Shown: in pieces, positions 17,133-27,470 of the stretch
Layout of the letters: every line of letters starts with the position of its first letter
How positions within the stretch are numbered: position 1 is the stretch's first letter
DNA from: Rhodanobacter denitrificans
Lineage (GTDB): Bacteria > Pseudomonadota > Gammaproteobacteria > Xanthomonadales > Rhodanobacteraceae
NCBI RefSeq assembly: GCF_003335105.1
Contig: NZ_QFWQ01000002.1
Coordinates: 1 to 64,000 of the forward strand
Length of the DNA stretch: 64,000 bases
Direction of reading: 5' to 3'
Position numbers and translations under genes: made by a program
Notes under the pieces: generated by a model
The model's database searches: none
Seen by the model: only the letters and a program-made list of their open reading frames with translations
Told to the model about the DNA's origin: nothing

Positions 17133-18304
17133 GGGGCGCGGCGGTCGTCCGGCGGAGGTGCCGCTACGGTCTCCGTTTCGACGCCACCGTTTCGGCGTAC
17201 GGTGACGTCCACCTCGGCGATCACCGGATCCTCCGGGCCCGCCTCGTTGTACAGCTCGCTCATGCGGTAACGCTCGATCAGGTAGCGCAGCAGCACCATG
17301 ATCACCGATGCCGCCGGCAGCGCCAGCAGCACGCCGAGGAAGCCGAACAGGTAGCCGCCAGCCAGCACCGCGAACATCACCGCCACCGGGTGCAGGCCGA
17401 TCTTGTCGCCGACCAGCTTGGGCACCAGCACATAGCCTTCCAGCAGCTGGCCGACCGCGAACACGCCGCAGACCATCAGCACGTGCGTCCAGTCGCCGTA
17501 CTGCACCAGCACGGCCACGATCGCCGCGACGAAACCGATGATGAAGCCCAGGTACGGCACGAAGCTGAGCAGGCCGGCGACCATGCCGATCAGCGGCCCC
17601 ACGGTCAGCCCCACCACGCCGAGGGCGCCGCCGTAGAACACGCCCAGCGCCAGCATCACCAGCAACTGGCCGCGCACGAACGCGCCCAGGATCTTGTCCG
17701 ACTCGCTCGCCAGGTAGGCGATGGTGGGCTGGATCGAACGCGGCAGCATGCCGTCGATCTTCGCCACCATCCGGTCCCAGTCGCGCAGCAGGTAGAACGC
17801 CACCACCGGGATCAGCACCAGGTTGGCCAGCCACGCCACGATGCCCAGGCCGGAGCGCGACACCTTGCCCAGCACGGCCGTGGCGACGCCGCCGATCGAG
17901 GCGAGGTGGCCCTTGACCGCAGCCAGCAGGCGATCGCTGTCGAAGGTGTGCGGATCGAGGTGCAGGCGTGCCTGCAGCCACGGCCACACGGTGTTCTGCG
18001 CCCAGTCGCCGTAGCGCGGCAGGTTGCTGACCAGGTTCTCGATCTGGCGCGCGATCAGCGGGATCAGCAACAGCAGCACGCCAATCATTGCCACCATGAT
18101 CACCACGAACACGATGGTGGCCGCCCACGCCCGGTTCAGTCGCAGCCGCTCCAGCCGGTCGACCAGCGGATCGCCAAGATAGGCCAGCATGGCGGCCACC
18201 GCGAACGGCATCAGCACCGGTGCCAGCAGCCAGAGCAGGTAGACGATGACTGCCGCGATGGCGAGCAGCTGCCAGCGGCGCGAGATGTCCTTGTCCTGAT
18301 TCAC
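17129..18304 (-). CDS. AI-2E family transporter (PerM-like membrane protein)
   Basis: 391 residues with about 8 membrane helices. The C-terminal half carries family features: GPLIGMVAGLLSFVPYLGF, EGYVLVPKLVGDKIGLHP and GGYLFGFLGVLLALPAAS. The family includes AI-2 exporters, PerM and sodium/proton antiporters, so the substrate is open. Linkage to hda in a 4-bp overlapping pair is common in gammaproteobacteria (perM-hda). The first helix follows a short Lys/Arg-containing start. Confidence 0.9.
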   Translation of the reverse strand: MNQDKDISRRWQLLAIAAVIVYLLWLLAPVLMPFAVAAMLAYLGDPLVDRLERLRLNRAWAATIVFVVIMVAMIGVLLLLIPLIARQIENLVSNLPRYGDWAQNTVWPWLQARLHLDPHTFDSDRLLAAVKGHLASIGGVATAVLGKVSRSGLGIVAWLANLVLIPVVAFYLLRDWDRMVAKIDGMLPRSIQPTIAYLASESDKILGAFVRGQLLVMLALGVFYGGALGVVGLTVGPLIGMVAGLLSFVPYLGFIIGFVAAIVAVLVQYGDWTHVLMVCGVFAVGQLLEGYVLVPKLVGDKIGLHPVAVMFAVLAGGYLFGFLGVLLALPAASVIMVLLRYLIERYRMSELYNEAGPEDPVIAEVDVTVRRNGGVETETVAAPPPDDRRAP

Positions 18305-18431
18305 TCGGTACGCCCCGGCAAGGGATGGTCATCCATCTGAAGAATCCGGCCAGGGACGGGCAGGTTCTTGCGAGGGACTCGCATCATTGGAAAAGTCCGC
18401 ACGGGGATTGTGCGGGGAATTCGTAATCCCG

Positions 18432-19415
18432 TCAGTGCAGCCAGCGCAGATTCTCGTCCGCGCCAGCATGCGGCTCGCCCTGCAGCAGCAGGTGGCCGCT
18501 GGCGGCGAGGTTCGCGGCAAGCGCGCCCATCGGCACGGAAGCCTTCACATGCAGCAGCACGCCGTCGTTCTGCGCGCCCAGCGTCTGTACCTGCTTCACC
18601 GAGGGGTCCTCCTGCAGGGTGGCCATCAGGTTGGCGTAATCCATCGCGGATTCGAGCCCGCTGACCCAAAGCTTGCCTTCGCTGGGGCCGGCGCCGATCA
18701 CGTTGAGCTGCTTGCCGAGCCGATCGACCAGGCCATTGCCGGCATCGCCGAGCACGGCGGCCGTGGTGCCCTGGTCGCTCCAGTGTTGCGTCTGGCCGCC
18801 CGAGACCAGGGTCCAGTCGGCACCGCCGTCGCGCAGCTTGCCCAGCAGGACCAGGCCGGTGTGGTAGCGCTGGTTGATTGCCGCCAGCGCGGCCGGATCG
18901 GTAGCGGCGACCTTGGCTGCATCCGGCGGATTGGCCGCGTCGGGATAGGCCAGGTTGGTGCCGCGCGCCCCGGCGGTTGCGGCCAGGCCGGCCAGCGCCG
19001 CCTGATCGAGCAGGCGACCATCACTGCCGCGCACCAGCAGCAGTACCGGCGGCTTGATGCCGGCACTGCGCACGCCCAGCTTCGACACCAGCCGGCGCAC
19101 CGCGCCGGGCTCGAATTCCACGTCCAGCACCAGCCCGGTCGCGGCGCGCTGGTACTGGAATTTCTGCACCATCGAGGCCGCCGTACCCAGCGCCTCGGCG
19201 TATCCGGGGTTGCTGCGCAGGTCCTGGCCGCCGGCGACCCGCGCCAGCACCTGGCCCAGCGCGGTGGCGAACGCCTGGTCGCGCTGCGCGTCGCTGGTGT
19301 CGGCCAGCGGCACCACCACCGAGTACGGCGAGCCCACCGCCGCCTGCGCGTGCAGCGGCGGCAACACGGCAAGACCCAGCAGCAGGGTGGCGATCAGCAG
19401 GCGTGACAGGCGCAT
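18432..19415 (-). CDS. DUF2066 domain-containing exported protein
   Basis: 327 residues with a signal peptide ([20 protein letters not shown], cleavage near AQA-AVG at about residue 26). The body matches DUF2066: [20 protein letters not shown], then [12 protein letters not shown] and [15 protein letters not shown]. Its function is unknown; in gammaproteobacteria the gene usually lies divergent from purM, as here. The ATG at 19415 is preferred over one 45 bp upstream because it starts the signal peptide. It is 127 bp upstream of the AI-2E-type gene on the same strand and may be in the same operon. Confidence 0.88.
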   Translation of the reverse strand: MRLSRLLIATLLLGLAVLPPLHAQAAVGSPYSVVVPLADTSDAQRDQAFATALGQVLARVAGGQDLRSNPGYAEALGTAASMVQKFQYQRAATGLVLDVEFEPGAVRRLVSKLGVRSAGIKPPVLLLVRGSDGRLLDQAALAGLAATAGARGTNLAYPDAANPPDAAKVAATDPAALAAINQRYHTGLVLLGKLRDGGADWTLVSGGQTQHWSDQGTTAAVLGDAGNGLVDRLGKQLNVIGAGPSEGKLWVSGLESAMDYANLMATLQEDPSVKQVQTLGAQNDGVLLHVKASVPMGALAANLAASGHLLLQGEPHAGADENLRWLH

Positions 19416-19531
19416 GGAAGGGGCATCTTCTGAGGGGAAGCTTCCGGGAAGTCTGCCCAATCGCGCCCCCAGCGTCCATGCCGGCGGTCACCAAACCCGC
19501 GGCGGCCGGCCGGCAACGGCGCCGCAAGCTG

Positions 19532-19537
19532 CTAGAA
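19532..19537 (+). promoter_or_regulatory. Possible -10 box for purM
   Basis: TAGAAT in the decamer CTGCTAGAAT, identical to the sequence before suhB, 30 bp upstream of the purM ATG. No PurR-type operator was recognised, and the -35 region is not clear. Confidence 0.35.
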
Positions 19538-19567
19538 TTGCGCGTTTCATCCACGCCGGTTTCCGCC

Positions 19568-20617
19568 ATGTCTGACGCCCTCACCTACCGCGCCGCCGGC
19601 GTCGATATCGACGCCGGCAATGCGCTGGTCGAACGCATCAAGCCGCTGGTCAAGCGCACTTTCCGCCCCGAGGTGATGGGCGGGTTGGGCGGCTTCGGCG
19701 GCCTGTTCGACCTGAGCGGTCGCTACCGGGAGCCGGTGCTGGTCTCCGGCACCGACGGCGTGGGCACCAAGCTGAAGCTGGCGCAGCAGCTGAACCGCCA
19801 CGACACCATCGGCATCGACCTGGTCGGCATGTGCGTCAATGACGTGCTGGTGCAGGGCGCCGAGCCGCTGTTCTTCCTCGACTACTTCGCCACCGGCAAG
19901 CTCGACGTGGACACCGCCGCCGCCGTGGTCGGCGGCATCGCCGCAGGCTGCGAACTGGCCGGTTGCGCGCTGATCGGTGGCGAGACCGCCGAGATGCCGG
20001 ACATGTACCCGCCGGGCGAATACGACCTGGCCGGCTTCACCGTGGGCGCGGTGGAGAAGTCGCGGATGCTCACCGGCGACGCCATCGTGGCCGGCGACGT
20101 GGTGCTGGGCGTGGCCTCCAGCGGACCGCACTCGAACGGCTATTCGCTGATCCGCAGGATCCTCGAGCGCGCCGGCTGCACGGCCGACAATGGCAGGTTG
20201 GAGCTCGACCTCGGCGGCGTGAAGCTGGTCGACGCGCTGATGGCGCCCACCACGATCTACGTCAAGAGCATGCTCGACCTGCTTCGCGCACAGCCGGAGC
20301 AGATCCACGGCATGGCCCACATCACTGGCGGCGGTCTCAAGGAAAACATCATCAGGGTGGTGCCGGACGGCCTCGGCATCGCGCTGGACGCGTCCACCAT
20401 CGTGCTGCCGCCGGTATTCGACTGGCTGATGCGCGAAGGCAACGTGGCACGCGAGGAAATGTGGCGCACGTTCAACTGCGGCGTCGGTTTCACCGTGATC
20501 CTGCCGCGCGACGCGGTGGCCGCCGCCTCCGCGCTGTTGGCGAAGCACGGCCTGGCCAGCTCGGTGATCGGCGCGATCGTGCCCGCGGCGGGCGACGAAC
20601 GCGTGCATATCGGCTGA
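19568..20617 (+). CDS. purM: Phosphoribosylformylglycinamidine cyclo-ligase (AIR synthetase)
   Basis: 349 residues, the PurM length. Catalyses FGAM + ATP to AIR in purine synthesis. Characteristic segments: [19 protein letters not shown] at the N-terminus, [12 protein letters not shown] (about 60-71), [31 protein letters not shown], and [11 protein letters not shown]. It forms an operon with purN, 17 bp downstream. Confidence 0.97.
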   Translation: MSDALTYRAAGVDIDAGNALVERIKPLVKRTFRPEVMGGLGGFGGLFDLSGRYREPVLVSGTDGVGTKLKLAQQLNRHDTIGIDLVGMCVNDVLVQGAEPLFFLDYFATGKLDVDTAAAVVGGIAAGCELAGCALIGGETAEMPDMYPPGEYDLAGFTVGAVEKSRMLTGDAIVAGDVVLGVASSGPHSNGYSLIRRILERAGCTADNGRLELDLGGVKLVDALMAPTTIYVKSMLDLLRAQPEQIHGMAHITGGGLKENIIRVVPDGLGIALDASTIVLPPVFDWLMREGNVAREEMWRTFNCGVGFTVILPRDAVAAASALLAKHGLASSVIGAIVPAAGDERVHIG

Positions 20618-20634
20618 TCCGTTCGGTGCCGGTC

Positions 20635-21288
20635 ATGCCAGCCAAAGTCGCCGTGCTCGCCTCCGGGCGCGGCAGCAACCTTGCTGCATTGCTCGAGGCG
20701 CGCGCGCGCGGCGAACTGCCGGTCGAGTTCGTGCTGGTCGGCAGCGACAAGGCCGGCGCCGGCGCGCTCCGCCTGGCCGAGGCGGCCAACGTCCCGACCC
20801 TGGCGCTGGACCCGCGCAGCTACCCGGATCGCCGCGCGTTCGACCTGGACCTGTTCCGGCGCATTGCCGCCAGCGGCGCCGACTGGCTGGTGCTGGCCGG
20901 CTTCATGCGCATCCTCGACGGCGAGGCGCTGAAGCCGTGGGTGGGCCGGATCATCAACATCCATCCCTCGCTGCTGCCGAAATACCGCGGCCTGCACACC
21001 CATCGCCGCGCACTGGAAGCCGGCGATGCCGAGCACGGCGCCAGCGTGCATTTCGTCACCGCGGAGCTGGACGGCGGCCCGGTGATCGCGCAGGCGTGCC
21101 TGGCGATCGAGGCCGGCGACGACGAGGAACGCCTGGCGCAGCGCCTGCTGCCGCTGGAACACCGGCTGCTGCCGGCGGTGCTGAACCTGCTGGCCGCGGG
21201 ACGGCTGCAATGGGATGGAGCGCCGCGCTTCGACGGGCAGCCGCTGTCGACCCCGTTGCGGCTGGGCGACGACGGCCTTGTTCCTTAA
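20635..21288 (+). CDS. purN: Phosphoribosylglycinamide formyltransferase
   Basis: 217 residues. GAR transformylase of purine synthesis using 10-formyl-THF. ASGRGSNLAALLEA near the N-terminus binds the phosphoribosyl group. The catalytic Asn, His and Asp are visible in NIHPSLLPKYRG, HTHRRALEAG and VTAELDGGPVIAQ. It starts 17 bp after purM and was probably cotranscribed with it. Confidence 0.96.
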   Translation: MPAKVAVLASGRGSNLAALLEARARGELPVEFVLVGSDKAGAGALRLAEAANVPTLALDPRSYPDRRAFDLDLFRRIAASGADWLVLAGFMRILDGEALKPWVGRIINIHPSLLPKYRGLHTHRRALEAGDAEHGASVHFVTAELDGGPVIAQACLAIEAGDDEERLAQRLLPLEHRLLPAVLNLLAAGRLQWDGAPRFDGQPLSTPLRLGDDGLVP

Positions 21289-21322
21289 AGCCGGTTCAGC
21301 CCGGTCTCGGCAGACTCGGCGC

Positions 21323-22030
21323 ATGACCATCCGACCCCTGCTCGCTCCCCTGCTCGGCCTCGGCCTGCTGCTCGGCGCCCGGACTGCCCCCGCCGCCACG
21401 CCTGGCGCCTTCACCGCAACCTACAACGTATCGCAGGGCGGCCAGCCGATGGGTGTCGCCACGGTGACCCTGCGCGCGGCCGGCAACGGCGAGTGGATCT
21501 ACGGCAAGGACGTCAAGGGCACTGGTGGACTGGCCGCCCTGCTCGGCGCCAGCGTTACGGAAAGCTCGCGTTTCCGCTGGAAGGGCGACGTGCCTGAGGC
21601 GATCAGCTACGACTACCAGATGCAGGCCGCGGTGAAGGCCAAGCAGCGTCACCTGGTGGCCGACTGGTCGAAGAACCGCGTGACCGTGGACGAGGGCAAG
21701 GGCCCGCGGAGCTACCCGACCAGCCCAGGCATGGTCGAGCGCAACACCCTGCCGCTGGCGCTGGGCCTGGCCCTGCGCGACGGCAAGCGGCAGGTCGCGC
21801 TGCCGGTCGCGGTGCGCCAGGAAGTGCAGGTGCAGCACTTCAAGGTGACCGGCAAGGAAAACGTCAAGGTTCCCGCCGGCAGCTTCGCCGCGCAACGGGT
21901 CGACCGCACCGACGCCGACCGCGGCTTCAGCGCCTGGTACGCCCCCGACCGTTACCCGCTGCCGGTGAAACTGTCGCAGCACGACGGCGGCGACATGGTG
22001 ATGGAGCTTGTGAGTTACCGGGCCGACTGA
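21323..22030 (+). CDS. DUF3108 domain-containing exported protein
   Basis: 235 residues with a signal peptide (about 1-25, [20 protein letters not shown]). The mature part is a beta-rich DUF3108 domain: [33 protein letters not shown], and the closing [18 protein letters not shown]. Predicted periplasmic; function unknown. The gene follows purN by 34 bp on the same strand, a usual arrangement in this group, and a strong terminator follows it. Confidence 0.88.
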   Translation: MTIRPLLAPLLGLGLLLGARTAPAATPGAFTATYNVSQGGQPMGVATVTLRAAGNGEWIYGKDVKGTGGLAALLGASVTESSRFRWKGDVPEAISYDYQMQAAVKAKQRHLVADWSKNRVTVDEGKGPRSYPTSPGMVERNTLPLALGLALRDGKRQVALPVAVRQEVQVQHFKVTGKENVKVPAGSFAAQRVDRTDADRGFSAWYAPDRYPLPVKLSQHDGGDMVMELVSYRAD

Positions 22031-22054
22031 AGCTCTTCACATATGGCCAGTACG

Positions 22055-22084
22055 AAAAAAGCCCGGCAACGTCGGGCTTTTTTG
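22055..22084. terminator. Bidirectional rho-independent terminator between DUF3108 gene and murA
   Basis: AGCCCGGC-AAC-GTCGGGCT stem-loop flanked by an A-run (AAAAAA) on the left and TTTTTTT on the right, so it works for both convergent genes. Confidence 0.9.
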
Positions 22085-22105
22085 CTGTACGCGCTACGCA
22101 ACCAC

Positions 22106-23413
<1,308 letters not shown>

Positions 23414-23668
23414 TCAATGGCGCGCCGCGGCTTCCTCGGGGGTCAGGGTCTTCAGGGCCAGCGCATGGATCGCGCCGCCCATCAGCTCACCCAGCGTGGC
23501 GTAGACCAGCCGGTGCCGGGCCAGCGGCAGCTTGCCGGCGAACTGGCTGGCGACCACGGTGGCCTCGAAATGCACGCCGTCATCGCCACTCACCTCCACC
23601 TGGGCGCCGGGCAGGCCGTTCACGATCATTGCCTGGATGCGGGCAGGGTCCATCGGGGAGTGTTCCAT
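23414..23668 (-). CDS. ibaG: BolA/IbaG family protein
   Basis: 84 residues, the size of IbaG (YrbA). The helix-turn BolA core is visible: IQAMIVNGLPGAQVEVSG, DDGVHFEATVVASQF, and HRLVYATLGELMGGAIHALA. The BolA His lies in HFEA. IbaG works with monothiol glutaredoxins in iron-sulfur cluster handling and affects the envelope. It lies 48 bp upstream of murA on the same strand. The start is uncertain: 23668 and 23653 are both possible. Confidence 0.88.
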   Translation of the reverse strand: MEHSPMDPARIQAMIVNGLPGAQVEVSGDDGVHFEATVVASQFAGKLPLARHRLVYATLGELMGGAIHALALKTLTPEEAAARH

Positions 23669-23860
23669 ACGGGAGGCTGGCCAGCCGGAAGGGGTTCCGT
23701 CGCGACGGGAACCCATCGCACTGGCTCAATGACGTTAAAATGCGGATATGCCATGGTAATGGAAATCCTCTGGCGCAGAAATGACGGCAGATCCAGACCG
23801 GCGCAGGCGACGGCCCTCGTCCGGCGGGATGACCGCCATTCCCTTCCTTGTCGAGCCCCC

Positions 23861-24880
23861 ATGAACGCACGCATCGCCCCGCCCTCTCCCGCCACGCCGG
23901 CCAAGCTGGATCCGGACGCCATCATGCGCAGCGCGCGCACGGTGATCGCCACCGAGGCGGCGGCGGTCGAGGCGCTGGAGGCGCGGGTCGGGCCGGCCTT
24001 CGTCGAGGCCTGCCGGCTGATCCTGGGTTGCCGGGGCCGCGTGGTGGTCAGCGGGATGGGCAAGTCGGGCCATATCGGGCGCAAGATCGCCGCCACCCTG
24101 GCCTCCACCGGCACGCCGGCGTTCTTCGTGCACCCGGGCGAGGCCAGCCATGGCGACCTCGGCATGATCCTGCCGCAGGACGTGGTGCTGGCGATCTCCT
24201 ATTCCGGTGAGACCGACGAGCTGCTGCTCATCCTGCCGGTGATCAAGCGCCAGGGCATCCCGCTGATCGCGATCACCGGCCGCCCGACCTCCTCGCTGGC
24301 GACCCAGGCCGACGTGCACCTGGACGGCAGCATCTCCAGCGAAGCCTGCCCGCTGGGCCTGGCGCCGACCACCAGCACCACCGTGGCGCTGGCGCTGGGC
24401 GATGCGCTGGCGATCGCGCTGCTGGAGGCGCGCGGCTTCACCTCCGACGACTTCGCCCGCTCGCACCCGGCCGGTGCGCTGGGCCGGCGCCTGTTGCTGC
24501 ACATCAGCGACGTGATGCACACCGGCGACGAAGTACCTCGGGTATCGCCGGACGCCAGCCTCACCGCTGCCCTGGTCGAGATGACCCGCAAGCACCTGGG
24601 CATGACCGCCGTGGTCGACGCCGACGGCCACCTGCTCGGCGTGTTCACCGACGGCGACCTTCGTCGCGCGCTGGACGACGAGGGCGTGAACCTGCGCGGT
24701 GCCACCGTGGCCGAGCTGATGACCCGCGGCCCGAAGACGATCGGCGCCGACAAGCTGGCGGCGCAGGCGGCGCAGATGATGGAGCGGCACCAGATCCACG
24801 CCCTGCTGGTGGTCGACGACGAACAGCATGTGGTCGGCGCGCTGAACATTCATGATCTGCTCCGTGCGCGTGTCGTCTGA
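23861..24880 (+). CDS. kdsD: D-arabinose 5-phosphate isomerase (KpsF/GutQ family)
   Basis: 339 residues. An SIS domain (about 45-190: VVVSGMGKSGHIGRKIA, HPGEASHGDLGMI, SYSGETDELL) followed by two CBS domains (about 215-335). It interconverts ribulose-5-P and arabinose-5-P, the first step to KDO of lipopolysaccharide. First gene of the kdsD-kdsC-lptC-lptA-lptB-rpoN-hpf cluster. The catalytic His is in ASHGDLG. Confidence 0.95.
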   Translation: MNARIAPPSPATPAKLDPDAIMRSARTVIATEAAAVEALEARVGPAFVEACRLILGCRGRVVVSGMGKSGHIGRKIAATLASTGTPAFFVHPGEASHGDLGMILPQDVVLAISYSGETDELLLILPVIKRQGIPLIAITGRPTSSLATQADVHLDGSISSEACPLGLAPTTSTTVALALGDALAIALLEARGFTSDDFARSHPAGALGRRLLLHISDVMHTGDEVPRVSPDASLTAALVEMTRKHLGMTAVVDADGHLLGVFTDGDLRRALDDEGVNLRGATVAELMTRGPKTIGADKLAAQAAQMMERHQIHALLVVDDEQHVVGALNIHDLLRARVV

Positions 24881-24890
24881 TACGGCCTGA

Positions 24891-24920
24891 TTTGCCGATT
24901 CGCCAAGGCGAATCGGCAAA
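24891..24920. repeat. Perfect hairpin between kdsD and kdsC
   Basis: TTTGCCGATTCGCC and GGCGAATCGGCAAA form perfect 14-bp arms around AA. There is no T-run beyond the three Ts. The core TTGCCGATTC / GAATCGGCAA recurs in the ptsH-ptsI gap, so this may be a small dispersed palindromic repeat rather than a terminator. In an operon it might attenuate or stabilise mRNA. Confidence 0.7.
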
Positions 24921-24967
24921 TCAGACAAGCCCGCTCCTCGACGCCCTTCGCGAGCAACCCCAAGCCC

Positions 24968-25510
24968 ATGCCCTATCTCGCCAATCTCCCCACCGACCTC
25001 CTGACCCGCGCCGCGAAGATCCGCCTGGCGGTGTTCGACGTGGACGGCACGCTGACCGACGGTCGCCTGTGGTACGGCGAGGACGGCCGCGAGACCAAGG
25101 TGTTCCACGTGCACGACGGGCTCGGCCTGAAGCGGCTGCAGGCGAACGGCGTGCAGGTGGCGATTATCACCGCGCGGATCAGCCACCCGGTCGCCCTGCG
25201 CGCCGAGGAACTGGACATCGCCCACGTCTACCAGGGCCAGGGCGACAAGCGCATCTGCCTGCAGCAACTGCTGGACGCACTGCATCTGGCACCCGAACAG
25301 GCCGCCTTCACCGGCGACGACCTGCCCGACCTGCCACCGATGCGCATCGCCGGGCTGGCGGTGGCGGTGGCCAACGCGCACCCCTGGGTGGCCGAGGCCG
25401 CGCACTGGCAGACCGCCCGCAGCGGAGGCATGGGTGCCGTGCGCGAGGTGTGCGACCTGATCCTGCACGCCCAGGGCCGCAGCGATGCCGAACGGGAGCG
25501 CTGGCAATGA
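24968..25510 (+). CDS. kdsC: 3-deoxy-D-manno-octulosonate 8-phosphate phosphatase
   Basis: 180 residues, HAD superfamily C0 subclass. DVDGTLTDG (about 24-32) carries the nucleophile and acid/base Asp; GDDLPDLP near residue 117-124 binds Mg. HDGLGLK is typical of KdsC. It dephosphorylates KDO-8-P to KDO. It overlaps lptC by 4 bp (ATGA). Confidence 0.94.
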   Translation: MPYLANLPTDLLTRAAKIRLAVFDVDGTLTDGRLWYGEDGRETKVFHVHDGLGLKRLQANGVQVAIITARISHPVALRAEELDIAHVYQGQGDKRICLQQLLDALHLAPEQAAFTGDDLPDLPPMRIAGLAVAVANAHPWVAEAAHWQTARSGGMGAVREVCDLILHAQGRSDAERERWQ

Positions 25511-26103
25511 ACCTGCGCCTCTGGCTGCGCGACCGGCGCCTGCCGGCCGCGACCGTCGCCGTCGCCGTGGCCGCCGGGCTGGGCCAGCTGCTGCTCTGGT
25601 GGCTGGGGCCGGCGCCGAAGACCCCCGATTTCGTCGGGCCGCCGCGTTCCGGCTACACCCTGACCGACGCCCGGATGACCGAGTACAACGCCGAGGGCCT
25701 GCCCAGCTTCCACCTGCAGTCGCCGCACCTGGAGCGTCGCGAGGGGGACGAATCGCTCTACCTCAACGCGCCCACCTTCCAGCTGCCGGCCAACCAGGCC
25801 GGCGTGCCGGACTGGCTGGGCCAGTCGCTGTACGGCTGGGTCAACAAGGACGGTACCCAGCTCAAGCTGCAGGGTCCGGTGGAAATGAACCGGGCGGCGT
25901 TCGACGATACGCCGGCGACCCGCATCCAGACCGCCGACGTCACCGCCTGGCCGAAGCAGAATCGCCTGGAAACCGCCGCCCCGGCGCAGATGGTGCAAGG
26001 CGGCACTAGAATCAGCGGTATCGGCATGCGTGCCGACCTCAACGACAAACACCTGGAGCTGCTCGATGACGTCCATGCCACCTTCCCGCCGCGCCAGCGC
26101 TAG
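25507..26103 (+). CDS. lptC: LPS export ABC transporter periplasmic protein LptC
   Basis: 198 residues with one N-terminal membrane helix (about 12-35, AATVAVAVAAGLGQLLLWWL) and a periplasmic beta-jellyroll domain (YTLTDARMTEYNAEGLPSF, LQGPVEMNR, MVQGGTRISGIGMRADL). It connects LptB2FG to LptA in LPS transport. It overlaps kdsC (4 bp) and lptA (38 bp). Confidence 0.92.
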   Translation: MNLRLWLRDRRLPAATVAVAVAAGLGQLLLWWLGPAPKTPDFVGPPRSGYTLTDARMTEYNAEGLPSFHLQSPHLERREGDESLYLNAPTFQLPANQAGVPDWLGQSLYGWVNKDGTQLKLQGPVEMNRAAFDDTPATRIQTADVTAWPKQNRLETAAPAQMVQGGTRISGIGMRADLNDKHLELLDDVHATFPPRQR

Positions 26104-26650
26104 GTTCGCGCTCGCCGTGGTCGCCCTGGGCCTGTTCGCGGCCCAGCCGGCGCTGGCCAGGAAAAGCGACCGCCAGCAGGAAATGCAGGTCGCCGCCAAG
26201 AATTTCGACGGCTTCCAGAAACCGAACAGCGTGAGCACGCTGACCGGCAACGTGGTGATCACCCAGGGCACGTTGAAGGCCACCGGCGCACAGGCCAAGG
26301 TGTATTTCGACGCGGACACCCAGATCAGCCGGGTGGTCATCACCGGCAGCCCGGCCCATCTCGAGCAGCTGGACGATAACGGCAACCTGATGCTGGGCGA
26401 CGCCGCCACGCTCGACTACGACAACCTCAATGGCATCGCGGTGCTCAGCGGCAACGCCTCGGTCACCCAGAAGGGCCGCGGCGAAGCGCATGGCGACAAG
26501 CTCACCTACAACACCGAGACCAGCCAGATGACTGGCGAGAGCGCCGGCGACGGCCTGGTCCACATGACCTTCCGGCCCAAGCCGAAACCGGCCGGCTCCG
26601 CCGCGCCCGCGCCGGCCAAAAGCGTGCCCACCCCGCAGGGGCAGCAGTAA
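26066..26650 (+). CDS. lptA: LPS transport periplasmic protein LptA
   Basis: 194 residues with a signal peptide (about 1-32, FALAVVALGLFAAQPALA). The OstA-type beta-jellyroll domain spans about 40-160 (LTGNVVITQGTLKATGAQAKV, VLSGNASVTQKGRGEAHGDK, TGESAGDG). The C-terminal tail is Pro/Ala-rich. It forms the periplasmic bridge for LPS. TAGAAT at 26007-26012 inside lptC could be an internal -10 box. It starts within lptC, translationally coupled. Confidence 0.92.
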   Translation: MTSMPPSRRASARFALAVVALGLFAAQPALARKSDRQQEMQVAAKNFDGFQKPNSVSTLTGNVVITQGTLKATGAQAKVYFDADTQISRVVITGSPAHLEQLDDNGNLMLGDAATLDYDNLNGIAVLSGNASVTQKGRGEAHGDKLTYNTETSQMTGESAGDGLVHMTFRPKPKPAGSAAPAPAKSVPTPQGQQ

Positions 26651-26653
26651 CCG

Positions 26654-27373
26654 ATGCTTTCCGCCGAAGGTCTGCAGAAAAGCTTCAAGTCCCGCCAGGT
26701 CGTGCGCGATTTCGGCTTCTCCATCCGCGAAGGCGAGGTGGTCGGCCTGCTCGGCCCCAACGGCGCAGGCAAGACCACCTGCTTCTACATGGTGGTCGGC
26801 CTGATCGAGACGGACGGCGGCACGATCAAGCTGGACAAGATGGACATCACCGGCCTGCCGATGCATGCGCGTTCCCGGCTGGGCATCGGCTACCTGCCGC
26901 AGGAAGCCTCGGTGTTCCGCCGGCTCAGCGTGGCGGACAACATCCTCGCCGTGCTGGAACTGCGCGACGGGCTGAGCGCGCAGCAGCGCAACAGCGAGCT
27001 GGAAAACCTGCTGGACGAGCTGAAGATCGAGCACATCGCCGGACAGAAGGGCGTCAGCCTGTCCGGCGGCGAGCGCCGTCGCGTGGAAATCGCCCGCGCA
27101 CTGGCCGCCAACCCGCGCTACATGCTGCTGGACGAGCCGTTCGCCGGGGTCGATCCGATCTCGGTCGGCGAGATCCAGCGCATCGTGCGGCACCTCAAGG
27201 AGCGCGGCATCGGCGTGCTGATCACCGATCACAACGTGCGCGAGACACTGGGCATCTGCGACCGTGCCTACATCCTGAACGAAGGCGAGGTGCTGTCGCG
27301 CGGCACTCCGGCGCACATTCTCGCCGACGAGAAGGTGCGCGAGGTCTACCTGGGTCGCGAATTCCGGCTCTGA
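26654..27373 (+). CDS. lptB: LPS export ABC transporter ATP-binding protein LptB
   Basis: 239 residues. Walker [12 protein letters not shown] (about 35-45), Q-loop [15 protein letters not shown], signature [11 protein letters not shown] (about 136-146), Walker [14 protein letters not shown], and the H-loop [10 protein letters not shown]. It powers LPS extraction from the inner membrane with LptFG. Four bases separate it from lptA. Confidence 0.97.
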   Translation: MLSAEGLQKSFKSRQVVRDFGFSIREGEVVGLLGPNGAGKTTCFYMVVGLIETDGGTIKLDKMDITGLPMHARSRLGIGYLPQEASVFRRLSVADNILAVLELRDGLSAQQRNSELENLLDELKIEHIAGQKGVSLSGGERRRVEIARALAANPRYMLLDEPFAGVDPISVGEIQRIVRHLKERGIGVLITDHNVRETLGICDRAYILNEGEVLSRGTPAHILADEKVREVYLGREFRL

Positions 27374-27470
27374 GTCATCTGCCGAAGCGGGCTTCCGGCG
27401 CGGCCGCGGGCTATGGCTGCGGCCACAGGCACGCGTTACGATGGCCGCGATTCCATCCGACCCCGCCGGC